This document shows positions 44,033 through 56,304 of a DNA stretch of 64,000 nucleotides, one piece after another. Each line of letters begins with the position of its first letter. Within the stretch, counting starts at the first letter, position 1. This DNA comes from Ischnura elegans. Taxonomy: Eukaryota > Arthropoda > Insecta > Odonata > Coenagrionidae. Both the position numbers and the translations under genes were made by a program. Under the pieces are notes generated by a model that saw only the letters and a list, made by a program, of their open reading frames with translations, was not told the origin of the DNA and did no database searches. The stretch lies in NCBI RefSeq assembly GCF_921293095.1, contig NW_025791658.1:8928001-8992000 (forward strand), read 5' to 3'.

Positions 44033-45774
44033 TCAGGGTGTTTCAGAGTCTCCCTTTCCGAGCGGATCGGGAGACTTGACGCGGATTCTGCGTCACTTAC
44101 TATCCGTGCGTTTCAGACTGGCTTCCTATCGACTCAAGGCCGGCTTTCCGATCGGATAGAAGTGGAGTGGGCTAGAGGTGACGGAAACTCATTCCGGCTG
44201 CGAGTGGAGATATTGCTGTCTTTTATTAAGTATTTGGCTATAATAAAATCATACAACATTATTTCATGAGTGCTGATATACGTGGATATTCTGATACAGT
44301 AATGTAAGTAAAAGTGCCTTTAATTCTCGTGTAAATTAGGCGATAAATAGGCAGACTGTATCATTGACAGTACAAGTTCGTTTGCGTTGTTATTTGGACG
44401 AGTAATTTGGCAAAAAGAACGTGAAACAAGTTGGAATGCATGGCGTAGTGACTTACAAATATGCAGGTAGCATAACGCAATGAATACGTGTCCGTGGGTT
44501 TGGAAGCATAATAATTTGTCTAGTTTGAAATGATTGTGTGACTTGGCATCGTAGTTACATCGAAATTAGACGTGGGTATGTACCTAATTCAATTGATTGG
44601 TACCATGGTATACATTCTAAATATTCATTTTAATGTAAAATATTAGTTCAAGCATAACGGGAAGAGCCACGGTATCAACTATACCGAAGCTCCCTCATAC
44701 CATCCTTTTATTTATAGATTACAAATTTCAGCCTTCACTAAACAAGTGACGGTGGCGCAGCGGGTTAAGGCCATAGATCTTTTATATAGGTTAAGGCCAT
44801 AGATCTGTTTAAAAGATCTATGGTTAAGGCAGTATCAAGCGAGGTAAAGGCTATGAGTTCGATTCCCTTTTGCAGCGACTATTTTTTTCTTTGTAGAATT
44901 ATCGCTCACTGAAATATAATTTATAAGACGTATTTAAAGGTGCATCGATAGCAACAATTTGTCATTTTCGTACCAAATAAAATGGTGTTGTGGAAATAAC
45001 CGAGAACGTGCAAAACAGATAACAAACTAACCAAATTATTTTGCGTTATTTTAACTTACATAACTCAAGCCACTACTAATAATGGACACTATTCAACCTA
45101 TATTAATCGCTGTATTTCCTTCCAGCGTACCTTCACTTTCACGGAAAAATTGTAAGATGTTTACGGCATATCATGAAGGCCATAACATAATTTATGATGC
45201 ACAATATTCATATTTAATTGAGATACTGAATGAAAATATGACAATTTGGTTAAACAATAGAGTAAGTAAACCATATGTTGTTGGAAAAAATGATGGATAT
45301 CGCGACTACCAGTAGTTTAGTTCTTAAGAACAATCAACTATGCTCTCACGAGAATGAAAAGAACAAAGTCGTTCAAAATTTTCCTTCACTCCCGTAATTT
45401 GCTCAAAACGACAGGGTATTACGTTAAAAAAACTGCAGACGAACAATTATAAAATAATTTTACCCGGCAACAACGTCAGTTATGTGACAATGTAACAATT
45501 AGCACTTATTTATGCCCGTACATACCTTTCGCCTCCCTAGTCAAGTATCAAATCTTGCGGGAGGTTATTTTCGCTGCTCACTTGTCACTTGAAAATTGTG
45601 ACGTTTTCTCGTTTCCCGGAGGAGGATGACTGTTGACGTCATACCAAAAGTGGAACGCTTTCCGATAGTATGTGTGAAACGCACGGAAGACGAGCGTAGG
45701 ATAGGTTCCCGATCGACTCGGAATGAATCCGTTTCCGACGCCGCCAATCCTACGAGACTCTGAAACACCCCCCT
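44033..45774. mobile_element. TIR element nested in RTE copy 2, 1742 bp
   Basis: The ends share GGGTGTTTCAGAGTCTC as inverted repeats (44036-44052; the complement at 45753-45770 also has extra Cs). Removing it restores the RTE sequence GGGCCCA|GCTGTGAAG without gain or loss. There is therefore no target-site duplication, or it was lost. Weaker similarity continues inward (CCGTGCGTTTCA occurs near both ends). A tRNA-like stretch lies at 44746-44879. A 77-codon frame at 45082-45315 resembles nothing I know. No transposase was recognised. Confidence 0.75.
44746..44879 (+). other. tRNA-like sequence with expanded middle
   Basis: GTGGCGCAGCGGGTTAAGG fits an A box and GAGTTCGATTCCC is a near-perfect B box, so this is tRNA-derived. 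GGTTAAGGC is present three times (44763, 44789, 44822), separated by CATAGATCT-containing inserts of which one forms a 10-bp hairpin (CCATAGATCT/AGATCTATGG). The A-to-B spacing is therefore about 95 nt instead of 30-60. It may be a SINE head or tRNA pseudogene that suffered local duplication. Confidence 0.55.
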
Positions 45775-46735
45775 GCTGTGAAGAAGCAACAATTAAGAAA
45801 GGAGTGCGACAAGGCTGTACATTGTCACCCGTAATTTTCAACGTTTACATTGAAAAAGCCATTAATGAAATCAAAGAAAAGGAATTGGGAGTGAATATCC
45901 ATGGAGAAAAAATTAGCATGGTAAGATTTGCCGATGACATAGCCGTTATAGCAGAAACAGAGAAGGATTTGAAACATATTCTGGCTAATATGGGTATGGG
46001 TAAGTAACAAGTAGGATATGGGTAGTAGATATCAACTGAAAATAAGCACGAAGAAAACCAAGATCTTAGTATGCAGCAGAAGAGAAAAAGTCAAGACCAA
46101 CATTAAAATAGGGAGGCAAAAACTGATAGAGGTGGATGAATTCTGTTATTTGGGAAGCAAGATAACTAGTGACGGGAGAAGCAAGAAAGAAATTATCAGC
46201 AGAATAGCCCAGGCGAAGAGAGCATTCCACCAAAAGAGAGACCTGCTTACAGCGGGAAACTTAAATATGGAAGTAAAGAAACAATTTATAAGAACCTACA
46301 TCTGGAGTATGGTCCTATACGGAAGTGAGGCATGGACAATGACCGCAGCGTAGAAAGCAAGGACAGAGGCCTTTGAAATGTGGTGCTACAGAAGAATGAT
46401 GAAAATCAAGTGGATCGACCGAGTTAGTAACGAGGAAGTCCTAAGAAGGGTAGGAGAGAAGAGAAGCCTCATGAAAACCTTATTAAGAAGACGGAATGAC
46501 CTTATAGGCCACATCTTGAGACATGATGGCCTGATGAAGACAATCGTCGAAGGACAGGTGGAAGGCAAGAATGGAAAAGGAAGACCTCGAACAAAATATA
46601 TTGAACAGGTAAAGAGAGATGTGAAAGAGAAGAATTACGTTGGTGTGAAAAGATTAGCTGATAGGAGAACTGAGTGGAGAGCTGCGTCAAACCAATCCTA
46701 GGATTGTTGACCAGTGATGATGATGAATAATTTAT
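45775..46735 (+). pseudogene. RTE copy 2, right piece (RT C-terminal half)
   Basis: Continues from 44032 with the RT frame KKGVRQGCTLSPVIFNVYIE, VRFADDIAVIAETEKDL (FADD kept), then a short insertion at about 45997-46017 that adds a stop and shifts frame. SRYQLKISTKKTKILVCSRR follows, then SMVLYGSEAWTMTAA, a GAG-to-TAG stop at 46351-46353, and an open run to the same ASNQS ending at 46701. The 3' tail contains TGATGATGATGAA. Protein identity to the 7098-10507 copy is high, so both come from a recently active family, but this copy is dead. Confidence 0.9.
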
Positions 46736-48620
46736 TGCAAATATTTGCATTTAGTGCTCGTTTTTATTTCAGCATATGCTTGTCACCATTGGTTTCGCAC
46801 GTGATAGGCCGATGACGTTCGCAGCGTGATAAAGAGTGCGATCACGGTTTCATAATCGTCGTGGGAATCGCGTTGCCCCTGGCAACGTCATCGCTCTCAC
46901 CCTTCTCACAGTTACATAATCAGGGTGCAGTTAGTACATGGCCTCAGTTCACGACTTTTTAACGCCTTAAAAATTACAAAAAACGACCGGTCGAACGGGT
47001 ATGCTGCGTCTTGTCTACCGCACGTGTTTTCCTGAGTTCTACCCATAGAGTTAACATTGCTATAGAGTGTAGAGTATTTATGGATCTAAGAAAGGGAAGG
47101 AAGGAAGGGGGGTGGGATGAAGTGTTTTTTACGAAGAGAGAGGGGATGAAGAGAGTGATCAGTGCGGTCTGTGTAATTTAATAGTGAGGAGGTATTTTCA
47201 ACCGCAACGCAGATTTCGTATCCTCGTATTAATGGGAGGACACAGAAAATAATTTAATTTAATCAAAAATTAAATTAAAATTTAATTTTACTTTAAAACT
47301 TAATTTAAATAAAAAAGTAATTAAATTAAATAATTTAATTAAAATTTTAATAAATTTTTCAATTAATTAAATGCTCTCTACTATCTTCAACGACTATAGC
47401 TATAAAGAGAAAGATCGCGTACCCTGCCTTGCATTATATTTATTCAACAACGGGAGGAGGGGATGGTGAAGCCGGATTAAGAGAAAGGTCAGGGGGGGAT
47501 GAAGGGGGTGGGGGCGCAAAGCATAAAAGTATAAGAGCGAGTAGGGGAGCAGAGGGAGGGGATGGCAGTGATGAGGTTAAGGGGGGAGAGATAGGATTAG
47601 CTAGGAAAAAGACTGATTTAAAAAAAGTCGACAAGAATTTGGAACATTTAAATTCAGTCATGCCATTTAAAATTGTCAAGTTAAGTGCAAAAATAAGAAA
47701 GTAAAAATAAGAAAGCAGTTAGTAATTTCAAAAATTTCTAAAACAACAAGAGTCTCACTTTTGCCAAATTTTCATAAAAATTTAATGTTAAAATCATATG
47801 TCGATGAAAAGATCAGAAAAATGTGATTCGAAGTCTCAACCTTGCCACTAAATATTCAAGTGCACTTATCATTAATACATCAAGTGGCTTGTTTAAAAGT
47901 TCCCAATTCTTGTTCACTTTTTAAAAATCTGGCTGTTTCCCTGCTAATCCTCTTTTCTCCCCTACCTTAGCCTCATCACCACCTGACCGTAATCTCTGCT
48001 CTCCTTTACCCGTTGTCAGTAATATAGTGCCCTGTAATGTATGTGATCCGTCTATCTTGACAATGACGCTAAGCCGTTGAAACTAGAGGACAGTGTTAAA
48101 TTATTTGTGGAACAGGGCTTTGTTTTTGCTTTGCTGTGCCATGAATATAACTATGATCCACCACGTAACGCCGAAATCAGTTGATTTGATTCGTATCGTC
48201 CTATCATTGAGAGAAATCAGCTGATTAGGCTGCCGCTACGTCACAATGCGGGGCTTGAGGGAAAGAGGTTCCCACAGTCCGTTTTAAAAGGTGTTCCAAA
48301 TATCCGTAAAAAGCGGCTTCTGCCGTGGCTCCAATTTGGCCTTAAGGAATGTCTGTGCAGAAGTGGAAGCAGGGGGGCGCTATGGAATGATTAACTCCTG
48401 ACGTCATGTGCTCCTTCTAAAAGTCCATTTATTATGCCTCTCTATCGGTTTCCGTGAATAAGAATAAGCAATTCTGTCATTAGAAAAGTCAAATGTCACG
48501 GATTGTTGCCACTCGCTTCTCCAACTTTCAAATTCCTATAGCTAGAGGTAAAAATTAGAGACTCTATGTTTAGCATAACTATAAATTTAACTATTTTTAT
48601 TCTTATCCTCGTTTAATGCA
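46736..48620. other. Unassigned DNA, AT-rich low complexity inside
   Basis: Bases 47255-47372 are built almost only of AATTTAATTT-like words. A G-rich purine run follows at 47450-47590, carrying a 91-codon frame of low complexity that I do not consider a gene. Nothing else was recognised. Confidence 0.45.
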
Positions 48621-48820
48621 TGTTAAAATATTACCTGGATTTTAGGTCAGCGTATATTATGAAAAACAAGGTATAGCCAACGTTTCGATTTATTTAAAAC
48701 CATCATCAATAAATATGTACAAAGTTAAACCCTGATGATGGCTTTAAATTATTCGAAACGTTGGCTATAACTTGTTTGCATAATATACGTTGACCTAAAC
48801 TCCAGGAAATATTTTAACAT
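48621..48820. repeat. Hairpin (88-bp arms, 24-nt loop)
   Basis: Arms 48621-48708 and 48733-48820 are near-perfect complements. Each arm, read outward from the loop, contains TGATGATGG, an A/T spacer, then TCGAAACGTTGGCTATA. The right arm reads CTGATGATGG, matching CUGAUGA. This is a head-to-head pair of a short sequence with hammerhead-like landmarks, though stem II is weak. Confidence 0.75.
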
Positions 48821-49525
48821 AAATAAATTTAACATGAATATTTAATCAACACTAAAAACGTGCATAACTCTTCCCTACACGAAGGTTTAAAGATTATTAT
48901 TATTATTAAAGGGAGAAGAAAATGATATTTTTAATTGACATAATTATCGAAGGCGAAAGGGGAAATTACGCCACAGCACATGCGGTACAAGATTGCTTCG
49001 ATTCGGCTTCTGCTCCGCATTTGGAGGCTCGGGGCTGCACCGGCTCCGTGATACACAGGAAGCTTCCTATAACTTGGGCAAACTCTTCTTGGGATTCCAC
49101 CCGGGTTAAATTCTCCATATTATCCAACGTTTCGAGTCCCGAGTCGGAGCTCTAAACGTTGTCTCATATGGTTAAATTAACCCGGTGGGAAATCCGAGAA
49201 GATTTTACCCACATTATTCGCCGGGAAAACATCAAATCATATTCCCATAACTTGATGATTCTGTATAACTTTTGTTTTATTTCTTCCGGGTTTTTTCTTA
49301 CTACAGAAAACTTATTTCGGAGAGTATTCTTTGTTCTTCAACACTTTCAGTGCGGGTGTAAATTTTGAGTAAATATTCAACGGCGAATCTAATATTTCGC
49401 TAATTTCATTTTTAAAAGACTGATTATCGTACCATCATGTCATATAATCATATTTCTGCGAAAAAAAACATTAAAAAATTTCTACTGCCATGCGCCGTAG
49501 CTTTTATTATATTATTTATATTATT

Positions 49526-49596
49526 AAGTAACACTATGAACGTAGCGTCTAAGAGACCCAGCGTGTCTCCTAGACGTTACGTTCATAGTGTTACTT
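49526..49596. repeat. Near-perfect palindrome (32-bp arms, 7-nt loop)
   Basis: AAGTAACACTATGAACGTA at 49526 pairs with TACGTTCATAGTGTTACTT ending at 49596; two mismatches in 32. This could be a tiny MITE or a structured DNA site. No clear TSD was seen. Confidence 0.75.
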
Positions 49597-49794
49597 GGCT
49601 TGCATTGAAAACGGTTTTCAAAAACTGTATCCTAGAGATGAGGTCAGAGTCAAATCAATTTATTCCCATCATATGTATTTGCAATAGATAATCTTTCATC
49701 ACGAGGAATAGCGCGGAAATGAAATGATTTTGATAGATTATCACCTCGAATGTGAATTTCGCTTAACAACCATAATACTATCTTATTTCCCCGT

Positions 49795-50462
49795 GAAATA
49801 GGGTAGTTTCCTTCATCGAAGAAAACGAAAGGCATTGATTGCGATGCGTTATCCACCATTAGTGTATTCATAAAATACAAATTATTTAGTTTTAGAAATA
49901 CCGGTTTAGACGAATGGCAAGGGTCAATTTTATCCTCATTTTAAAAAGGCCAGATTGGCGCCCATGCGATTCCACTCCACGTGAAGTCACATGGACCTAG
50001 TTTCTATACGAGTAGATAGGAGTTTTACATCGTCTGAGATTACCAATGCATGCATGAGGCACAGAGCTCAGGGAAACATGTCTTAATAATCTATTATTAA
50101 AACTGGCTAAGGTGGGAAAGTTTTCTTCGTTTGATAAGGTATCAACAATCCTTATTTAAGCCAAGCGCTACCAGCTAGCAGGGTACTCTGGTACCTGCTA
50201 GCATTCTGCGTCGTATCAGCGCTCAAAGCCTCGCCCCTAAGGTCACCTTACTTGCGGCAGCGGGAACCAGAACGACGTCACACGGAGTTTACCCAGCATT
50301 CAAACTTAGCCGTCGCGTTTTCGGGCGCTCGAAAATTTTCACTTTTCATTTAATCGCGAAAAATATAAATCGTCATTTAAAAATCTAAAAGTGTGAAATA
50401 CGTACTCCAGGAGTAATAATCTTTCGATTTAGGCAATAAAAAAATAATAGGAAACCACCTTA
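49795..50462 (-). repeat. Dispersed repeat (inverted partner 21085-21725)
   Basis: Reverse-complement match to 21085-21725 along its whole length, from CATCGAAGAAAACGAAAGGC to GCAATAAAAAAATAATAGG. It contains CATGCATGAGGCACAGAGCT and a GAACGACGTCACACGG site shared with the partner. Confidence 0.75.
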
Positions 50463-50744
50463 TTCTGATCGCTTTGTCTCTTTTGCAAAGCCGTTTAAAT
50501 TCGCGGTGAGAAATATTAGAAAAAATCGCTGATTATAAAATACTCTATTTTGTAACATTTGTGTCTCTTGAATTAGCGTTTGCCGAATCTTTCCTGTTTA
50601 AAATAAATGTGCCGAGGTTCTGCCCAAGTGTAGTGCACAGTCCCCGTGGTACGTCTCGTGGGGGACATCTATGCTCCAGCCGATGGAGAAATATGACGAT
50701 CGTTATAATATTATACTTATGGATTTATGATTCCCCACCTCACC

Positions 50745-51545
50745 TTACGCTTTTACTTTACTGTCGAATCTATTGTTTACCGCGGTGAGAGTTGGTCTTT
50801 TGTCCCTCGCTTCATAATGAATCAGGCAATGCCCTCGGAGCTAAGAATGCCCATACGAATCCACCGAAGTGAGTAATAACTAAAATTTGCGCGTGCGGTA
50901 GACAAGGCGCATCACTGCCGTTTAACCGGACGTACCTATGCAATTTTTTAGGGACTAACAATTTGTGGGGTCATGTACTGACTGGTTGAGTTGATCGTGG
51001 CTTTAGGCCTTCGGCATGACTCAATATTGATTTGAGGGTGGAGAAAATTTCCGATCGGTGCGAAGCCACTCAGACCATAGTCCAGTTTCTGGATGGCCGT
51101 GTGATGAGAATGTCGAGTTTTTCCGAAAGGCGTGCCTTTTCCGTCTTGTAAAGTAATTATTCCATTTTCAATAAATTTAAGGAAGTGATTTATGCATCTA
51201 AAAAACGTTTACTGTTCGTTGCGCATTGTGAACAAGTGCATTGGTCTATGTGGAGTGGGATAAAATCGGAATTTGGAAATCACTGAGTCAGCCCATGGCA
51301 TAGTGATAATTGTGTTCGATGGTGTGTGTGTGTGTGTATGTAAGCACATGTGGTGATTGTATTACACTGTGTTAGCATTTTGTGATACAATGAGAGTTAC
51401 AGAAGAGGAATAAGACATCAAACGATACTCGGACCTTAGGATTAAACTTCATTCCTGTTGAAAGAGTCGAGGCTACAAATCCAAGGAAACAAACAAGTAA
51501 GAATGATTTTAACTTTTTAAAACTAATTATTAACTTTATCTAATA
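50745..51545 (+). repeat. Dispersed repeat copy B (unoccupied piggyBac site)
   Basis: Second copy of the repeat at 40621-43965. Where copy A has TTAA plus piggyBac, copy B reads ATAGTGATAATTGTGTTCGATGG without an insertion, followed by a (TG)n run at 51321-51337. A third partial copy follows at about 51660-51760 (CACTCAGAATATAGTTCAATTG and GTGGTGTGCCTATTCCG). Confidence 0.82.
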
Positions 51546-54500
51546 ATATCCCCATGAAGTTCGGATCACCCTCTTTTGTAAACCAGTTAAAATGCATAGC
51601 GAGTGGCAGCTGAATGGAGAATCTTATATTTGATAATATTATTGCCTCCTTCAATTGAAATTGGCACTCAGAATATAGTTCAATTGTTGGATAACCGTTT
51701 GACGGGTGTTGATTTTATTTCTCAGTGGTGTGCCTATTCCGCCTTGTGAAGTAATTATTCCAAATTTTCCAATGACACGTAAAAATTCCACGTAAATTCA
51801 ATTCCACGCATGTGAGAAAATTATTATGTCGGAAAATTTATAATTGTGAAATTTGTAATAATTACTTACTCTTAGTTTAGTTAGAATCCTTTACCTTAAA
51901 GGCGCAGCATTAATATAGCCTCGGAGACAAAAACCTTACCACCCAGGAGCCGAAATTTTTCTCGAGAATAAACGTCGAATTGTCGACGACGCTTAACCAA
52001 CCTTTCGACATCGCAGAACAAAAAATCCCTCGTGAGTTTGAAGGGAGGGTCAATTGTTCGGACTCGAGCGCACCCAATCACAAAAATCACTCTGCTACTC
52101 AAATTCCCTTCCTCTATAACTAATCACTCCATTTGGACCCCACCTAAGATGAGTCTCTCCCATTGCAGCGCTTGTAGGTTTGTTGTGCTCCCACGAGGAG
52201 GCGTGGTTCATCTTATGGTCTCCCACCTAGCGCGAATTCCTCGCCGCGTTGACTTACGAAGTAGACTAAAGTTCTCATTTCCTCCGCGGCTATAATTTCA
52301 ATAATTTTAGTGCACTTTGCTGGGAAGGATGTGTGAGAATAAAATTGAAAATGCAAAATGTCGCATCCATAGAATATGTCGCATTTGATAAATGGAAATG
52401 CCATCGTGATCGTGGTTATGTGGGATGTCTGACTGCTACGTGACGCCATTGACAGCATTAAATTTTGGCAAAAGCGTCCCCCCCCCTGGAAATGACTTAT
52501 TGTGAGGTCTTACATGCGTGTTAAAGATTCAGCTGAGAATTTTCAACTTTTAAAGTAGAAGTTTAATATTTTCGTTTGGGAAAATATTCCTTTATAATCG
52601 TTCTTATTAACGTGTTGGTATCTGAGTAATATAAGTTTGTACTTATGAAGGCTAATTGTATAACTTAAATCGCATTATAATGAACATATAGTAACATTTT
52701 TTTAAATTAAAAGCGACAAATATATACACAATTAATGCAAAATTTACTGATGCAACTTCTCCAAGTTGATCCATGCCCCAATTCCAATGCCTCTAAGAAA
52801 TAATAAATTAGGTACTACTCGAAGTGGGTGGGGCAAGTGTGAGGAAAGAGTTTTTCAATTGCTAACTCCAGTCTGTTTCATAGATCCTACAATTCTGGAG
52901 TTTTGTTATTGGTGAAAATAAACTGCCTTTAAAATTAAATAAACTGCCTAACAACCTATTCGGTTAACACCTATGACCATCATATGTATCACGTGACGTG
53001 GGAAATTCAGACATTAATGAACCCGGGGATGGAGTAAAATTAGGTACATATCAAAATGAAATACAATATATTAAAACTTAAATACTTTAAAATAACATTC
53101 TTTAAAACTTAATAACCAATATAAGGCCACTAGGCTTCCCTCGAATGATTTCTCTTGTCACTCAAATGCGCACCAATTTGTTAATCGTGCGTACATATGT
53201 CACGTTATGCAATACCACATTACCATTGACGCTCTGAGGCATGTTGGGACGAAAGTAGTGTCGTCACCCGCCCATTAACAATTATTACTACGAGCTCCAT
53301 TTGTATGTACCGGAATTTTTCTAATTAATACATGGAATAAGCAGTCATCACTACGACATCCACGCATACAAAGTTTTCATAACACGTCCGGAAGTTAAAA
53401 AAACACTTTTCCCAGATGCATTATAGGTAGAGCTACTCTACCGGCTAAAATAGGTTCACATGGAATATTTTGTGTATTTTGCGTATTCCCCTTCCCAAAT
53501 TGAACAAGCCATGGAATGAAATTCTACAAGAGAGTTGTGTGTTGGAGTTGTGAAAAATTCTATAACTCTGCTAAGAATGATCATCAGCTTATGCTGGCTT
53601 AAAATTCTATTGATATTATCCGGTATCAAGTCAGATAGTTGTATCTACCAAGGAAAACAATCGTAATGAACTTGAATCTTCTGATATTCATTTCAGGATT
53701 GATTCGCGATTTGTTCTGTGATTGAAAGATTAAGTCGTTTATTGTTCTGATCCGCCATTAATCAAGTGATGAATTTATTTGTGAACAAGGCTTTGGCATA
53801 GCTGTACAGTTACGGGCGGCGAAAATTCGGATTCATATTTAGCGCCAAACAAGTCGAGGTGAATATAATTTACTTACATCAACATAATGTTATGTCTGTT
53901 GGAAACACTTCGTGATAAATTTTTGGAAATTGATGCCTATTGTGTTCGCGCGCAAGGACATTTCGTGTATGGAGTAGCTGACATCCGTAAACACCCTTAT
54001 AGTAACCTAAGTCAGACCCACACTCCAAGAAATAATAAATTAGGTACTATTCGAAGTGGGTAGGGTAAGTGTGAGGAGGGAGTTTGGAGGTGGGGGCTCA
54101 AACGATTCCTCAAAAATATGCGAAAATCTGAAGGTCGTGGGAGGTAGCAAATCGGTCCGATAGTCGCTTGTTAATTCCATGGATTGCATTAGCGGAGGGT
54201 ATATGTCGAAATGAATTTAATTTAAATTTCGATCTTTATCTTCCATTATACACTGGAGACGCGCAATAGCAAGGAAATACTCGTCGTCACAAGTGGAATT
54301 TTTTCGAAGATAAATTCCCTCCCCAAGAGGGAACTCTCTAAATGCATGTTCGTATAAAATCACTCTTTTACACCGTCCTAACATTCACTGAGCTATCCAG
54401 CGGTCCAGATGAATTTTAGGGTCATCACCCAAAAATGTGAATATCACTTAGGATGGTAATGAGGGGCGCTTGTGAGAAAAAGTAGGCTTATTGGAATATA

Positions 54501-55832
54501 CAAATTAAAGGTTATGGGAGTAGGAGGCGAGTCATCTGTTTTGCAATATTTAATCGTCAGGTTTGTGATGGTGAGCCGTGGAGGGAGTTGGTACCCCTGT
54601 ATAGATTGCAAATTCACTTGCATGTACATGAAAATTAATTTTTTAACTTACGATTATTCCGGTGTATTTCTGCTCCGCAAACATGCACATAACAGGGGCC
54701 CACACCAGATTTTCTTCTCACTTCATAGGCGTGACAGCTGTCCCGACGAACACCAGGATCATTTGGCAGGACGACTCATAGTTCAGCAACTGCAAAATTG
54801 CACAAAAGAGAGCGACGTTATAAATATTACTGGAAGTCGGGACAGTTGATAATAATCATAAATGAATGCTTTGAATAAATGCCAAGTATTATCTTCATCT
54901 GCAGTACTTCTTGGGAATGTATAGATAAAATGATTAAATGAACCAAGGGCACCAGAAAATGTAAATGATTAACCACAGATTTGTATGCTAATTAAATCTT
55001 GCTGAGAAACAGGAATGTAACTTGAGGAATTGAAAACATTTAACTTTTATGGATCTGAAAATTGAGAAACAACGCCGATAATACATTAAAATCCACGCGA
55101 TAAGTTTCGGGAATATTAATCATGGGTGCCAATTGAAGTGACGGTACACAGTGCACGACTGAAATTTTGGTTTGGGGCGTAGAAGTTCAATAGAGTGGAC
55201 TCAAGAAAAATATAACCAATTTCATCGCTCTCTCATTTCCTCAAACTAAGTGATGGTTTGTATACACGCAAATATGGAAGTGATAGCTGAAAGGAGAATA
55301 GTATTGAGTGCTGCGTGAAACGGTTTTCGAAATTCCTATCTAAGATGACGGCACTTAATAGATAGGACTTGTGCTTCAACACTCACGTAATAATCACGAT
55401 CACTCCATTGGATTTTGACTCCGCGCGCACCTCCGTACTAAATCTTCTCCTTTCACTCCGTAGCAATCAGTAAATCACATTCCCCGTAAACAGTAATTCA
55501 GATACAATGCTAGACCATAGGATCATTGTCAAAACACACGGTAATGAAGAAGGTTGCTGAAAAACGCACGTAAAAGACTGACTCTTAGAAGTTTTTATGT
55601 CATTCCCGAGAGTTTATCGGAGAATACCAAAGTTCGAAGGAATATCAGTTCTTGCCCTCTATCACCTCTTAAGGAGCTATTTAGAGTTTGCAATATATTG
55701 GTATAGTATCATTTAATTCCGAAAATCGACATTATCTTTGTATTTTGATGGTAATTTGTCGAGAACCCGCGCACTAAGTGATGGAATGAAAATTATAATG
55801 GCAACAAAACTACACAACAATTTTGTACTCAC
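51546..55832. other. Unassigned DNA with a short direct repeat
   Basis: Bases 52792-52850 and 54023-54082 share AAGAAATAATAAATTAGG and then TCGAAGTGGGT-GG-AAGTGTGAGGA. No gene recognised; frames of 125 codons or fewer lack motifs. Confidence 0.4.
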
Positions 55833-56030
55833 TCGCTTAATCACGATCGATAACGTGAATTTCGTCCAAATAAGTCGCTGTTTGCGCCAGGTTATCTTCT
55901 AACTGAAGCTTCACTTGCACACAATTTTCACTCCTTTTTAATTCCTCCAGCGTGGTATGTGTGCAATAAACAGTCACGTCGCTGCATCCGTGAATCCGTT
56001 GGGCGTCACATCGATGTAAATGGAGTAACT
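55833..56030 (-). other. Candidate 5' exon on minus strand
   Basis: On the minus strand TTAAGCGA|GTGAGTAC (exon end 55833) is an excellent splice donor, and TCAGTT at 56032-56027 matches an arthropod initiator. Between them a 73-codon frame starts with GTG and stops 4 nt before the donor, so the exon would be untranslated. Suggestive only. Confidence 0.3.
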
Positions 56031-56304
56031 GACGGTGGTATGTCGGAGTGGACACTGTTGCGCTAAGAGTGCGGAAGTAGTTTGAAATGGCACGTGAGAA
56101 TGAGTCATAGTCTGTCGAAGGTAAAATAAGATCGTTAATATAGAGTTAATATATCGTTAATAGGTGGGGGAGGAGATATACCGCGAAAGTTAGTGGGTGT
56201 GGAGGTCAACAATGGAATATAGTGGGACATGATTGAATAGGACATTGAGACCGTCGGAGAGTCAAAAGCGGCCGGGCACCGAGACTAGCGAACTTATTGG
56301 GGAA

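Noticed and set aside
44746-44879. Functional tRNA gene
   Set aside because: The A-to-B box distance is inflated by duplications and the acceptor arms do not pair well, so tRNA-derived rather than a working tRNA.
47429-47704. 91-codon Gly/Asp/Lys-rich frame
   Set aside because: Purine-rich low-complexity DNA; no conserved motif, promoter or splice context.
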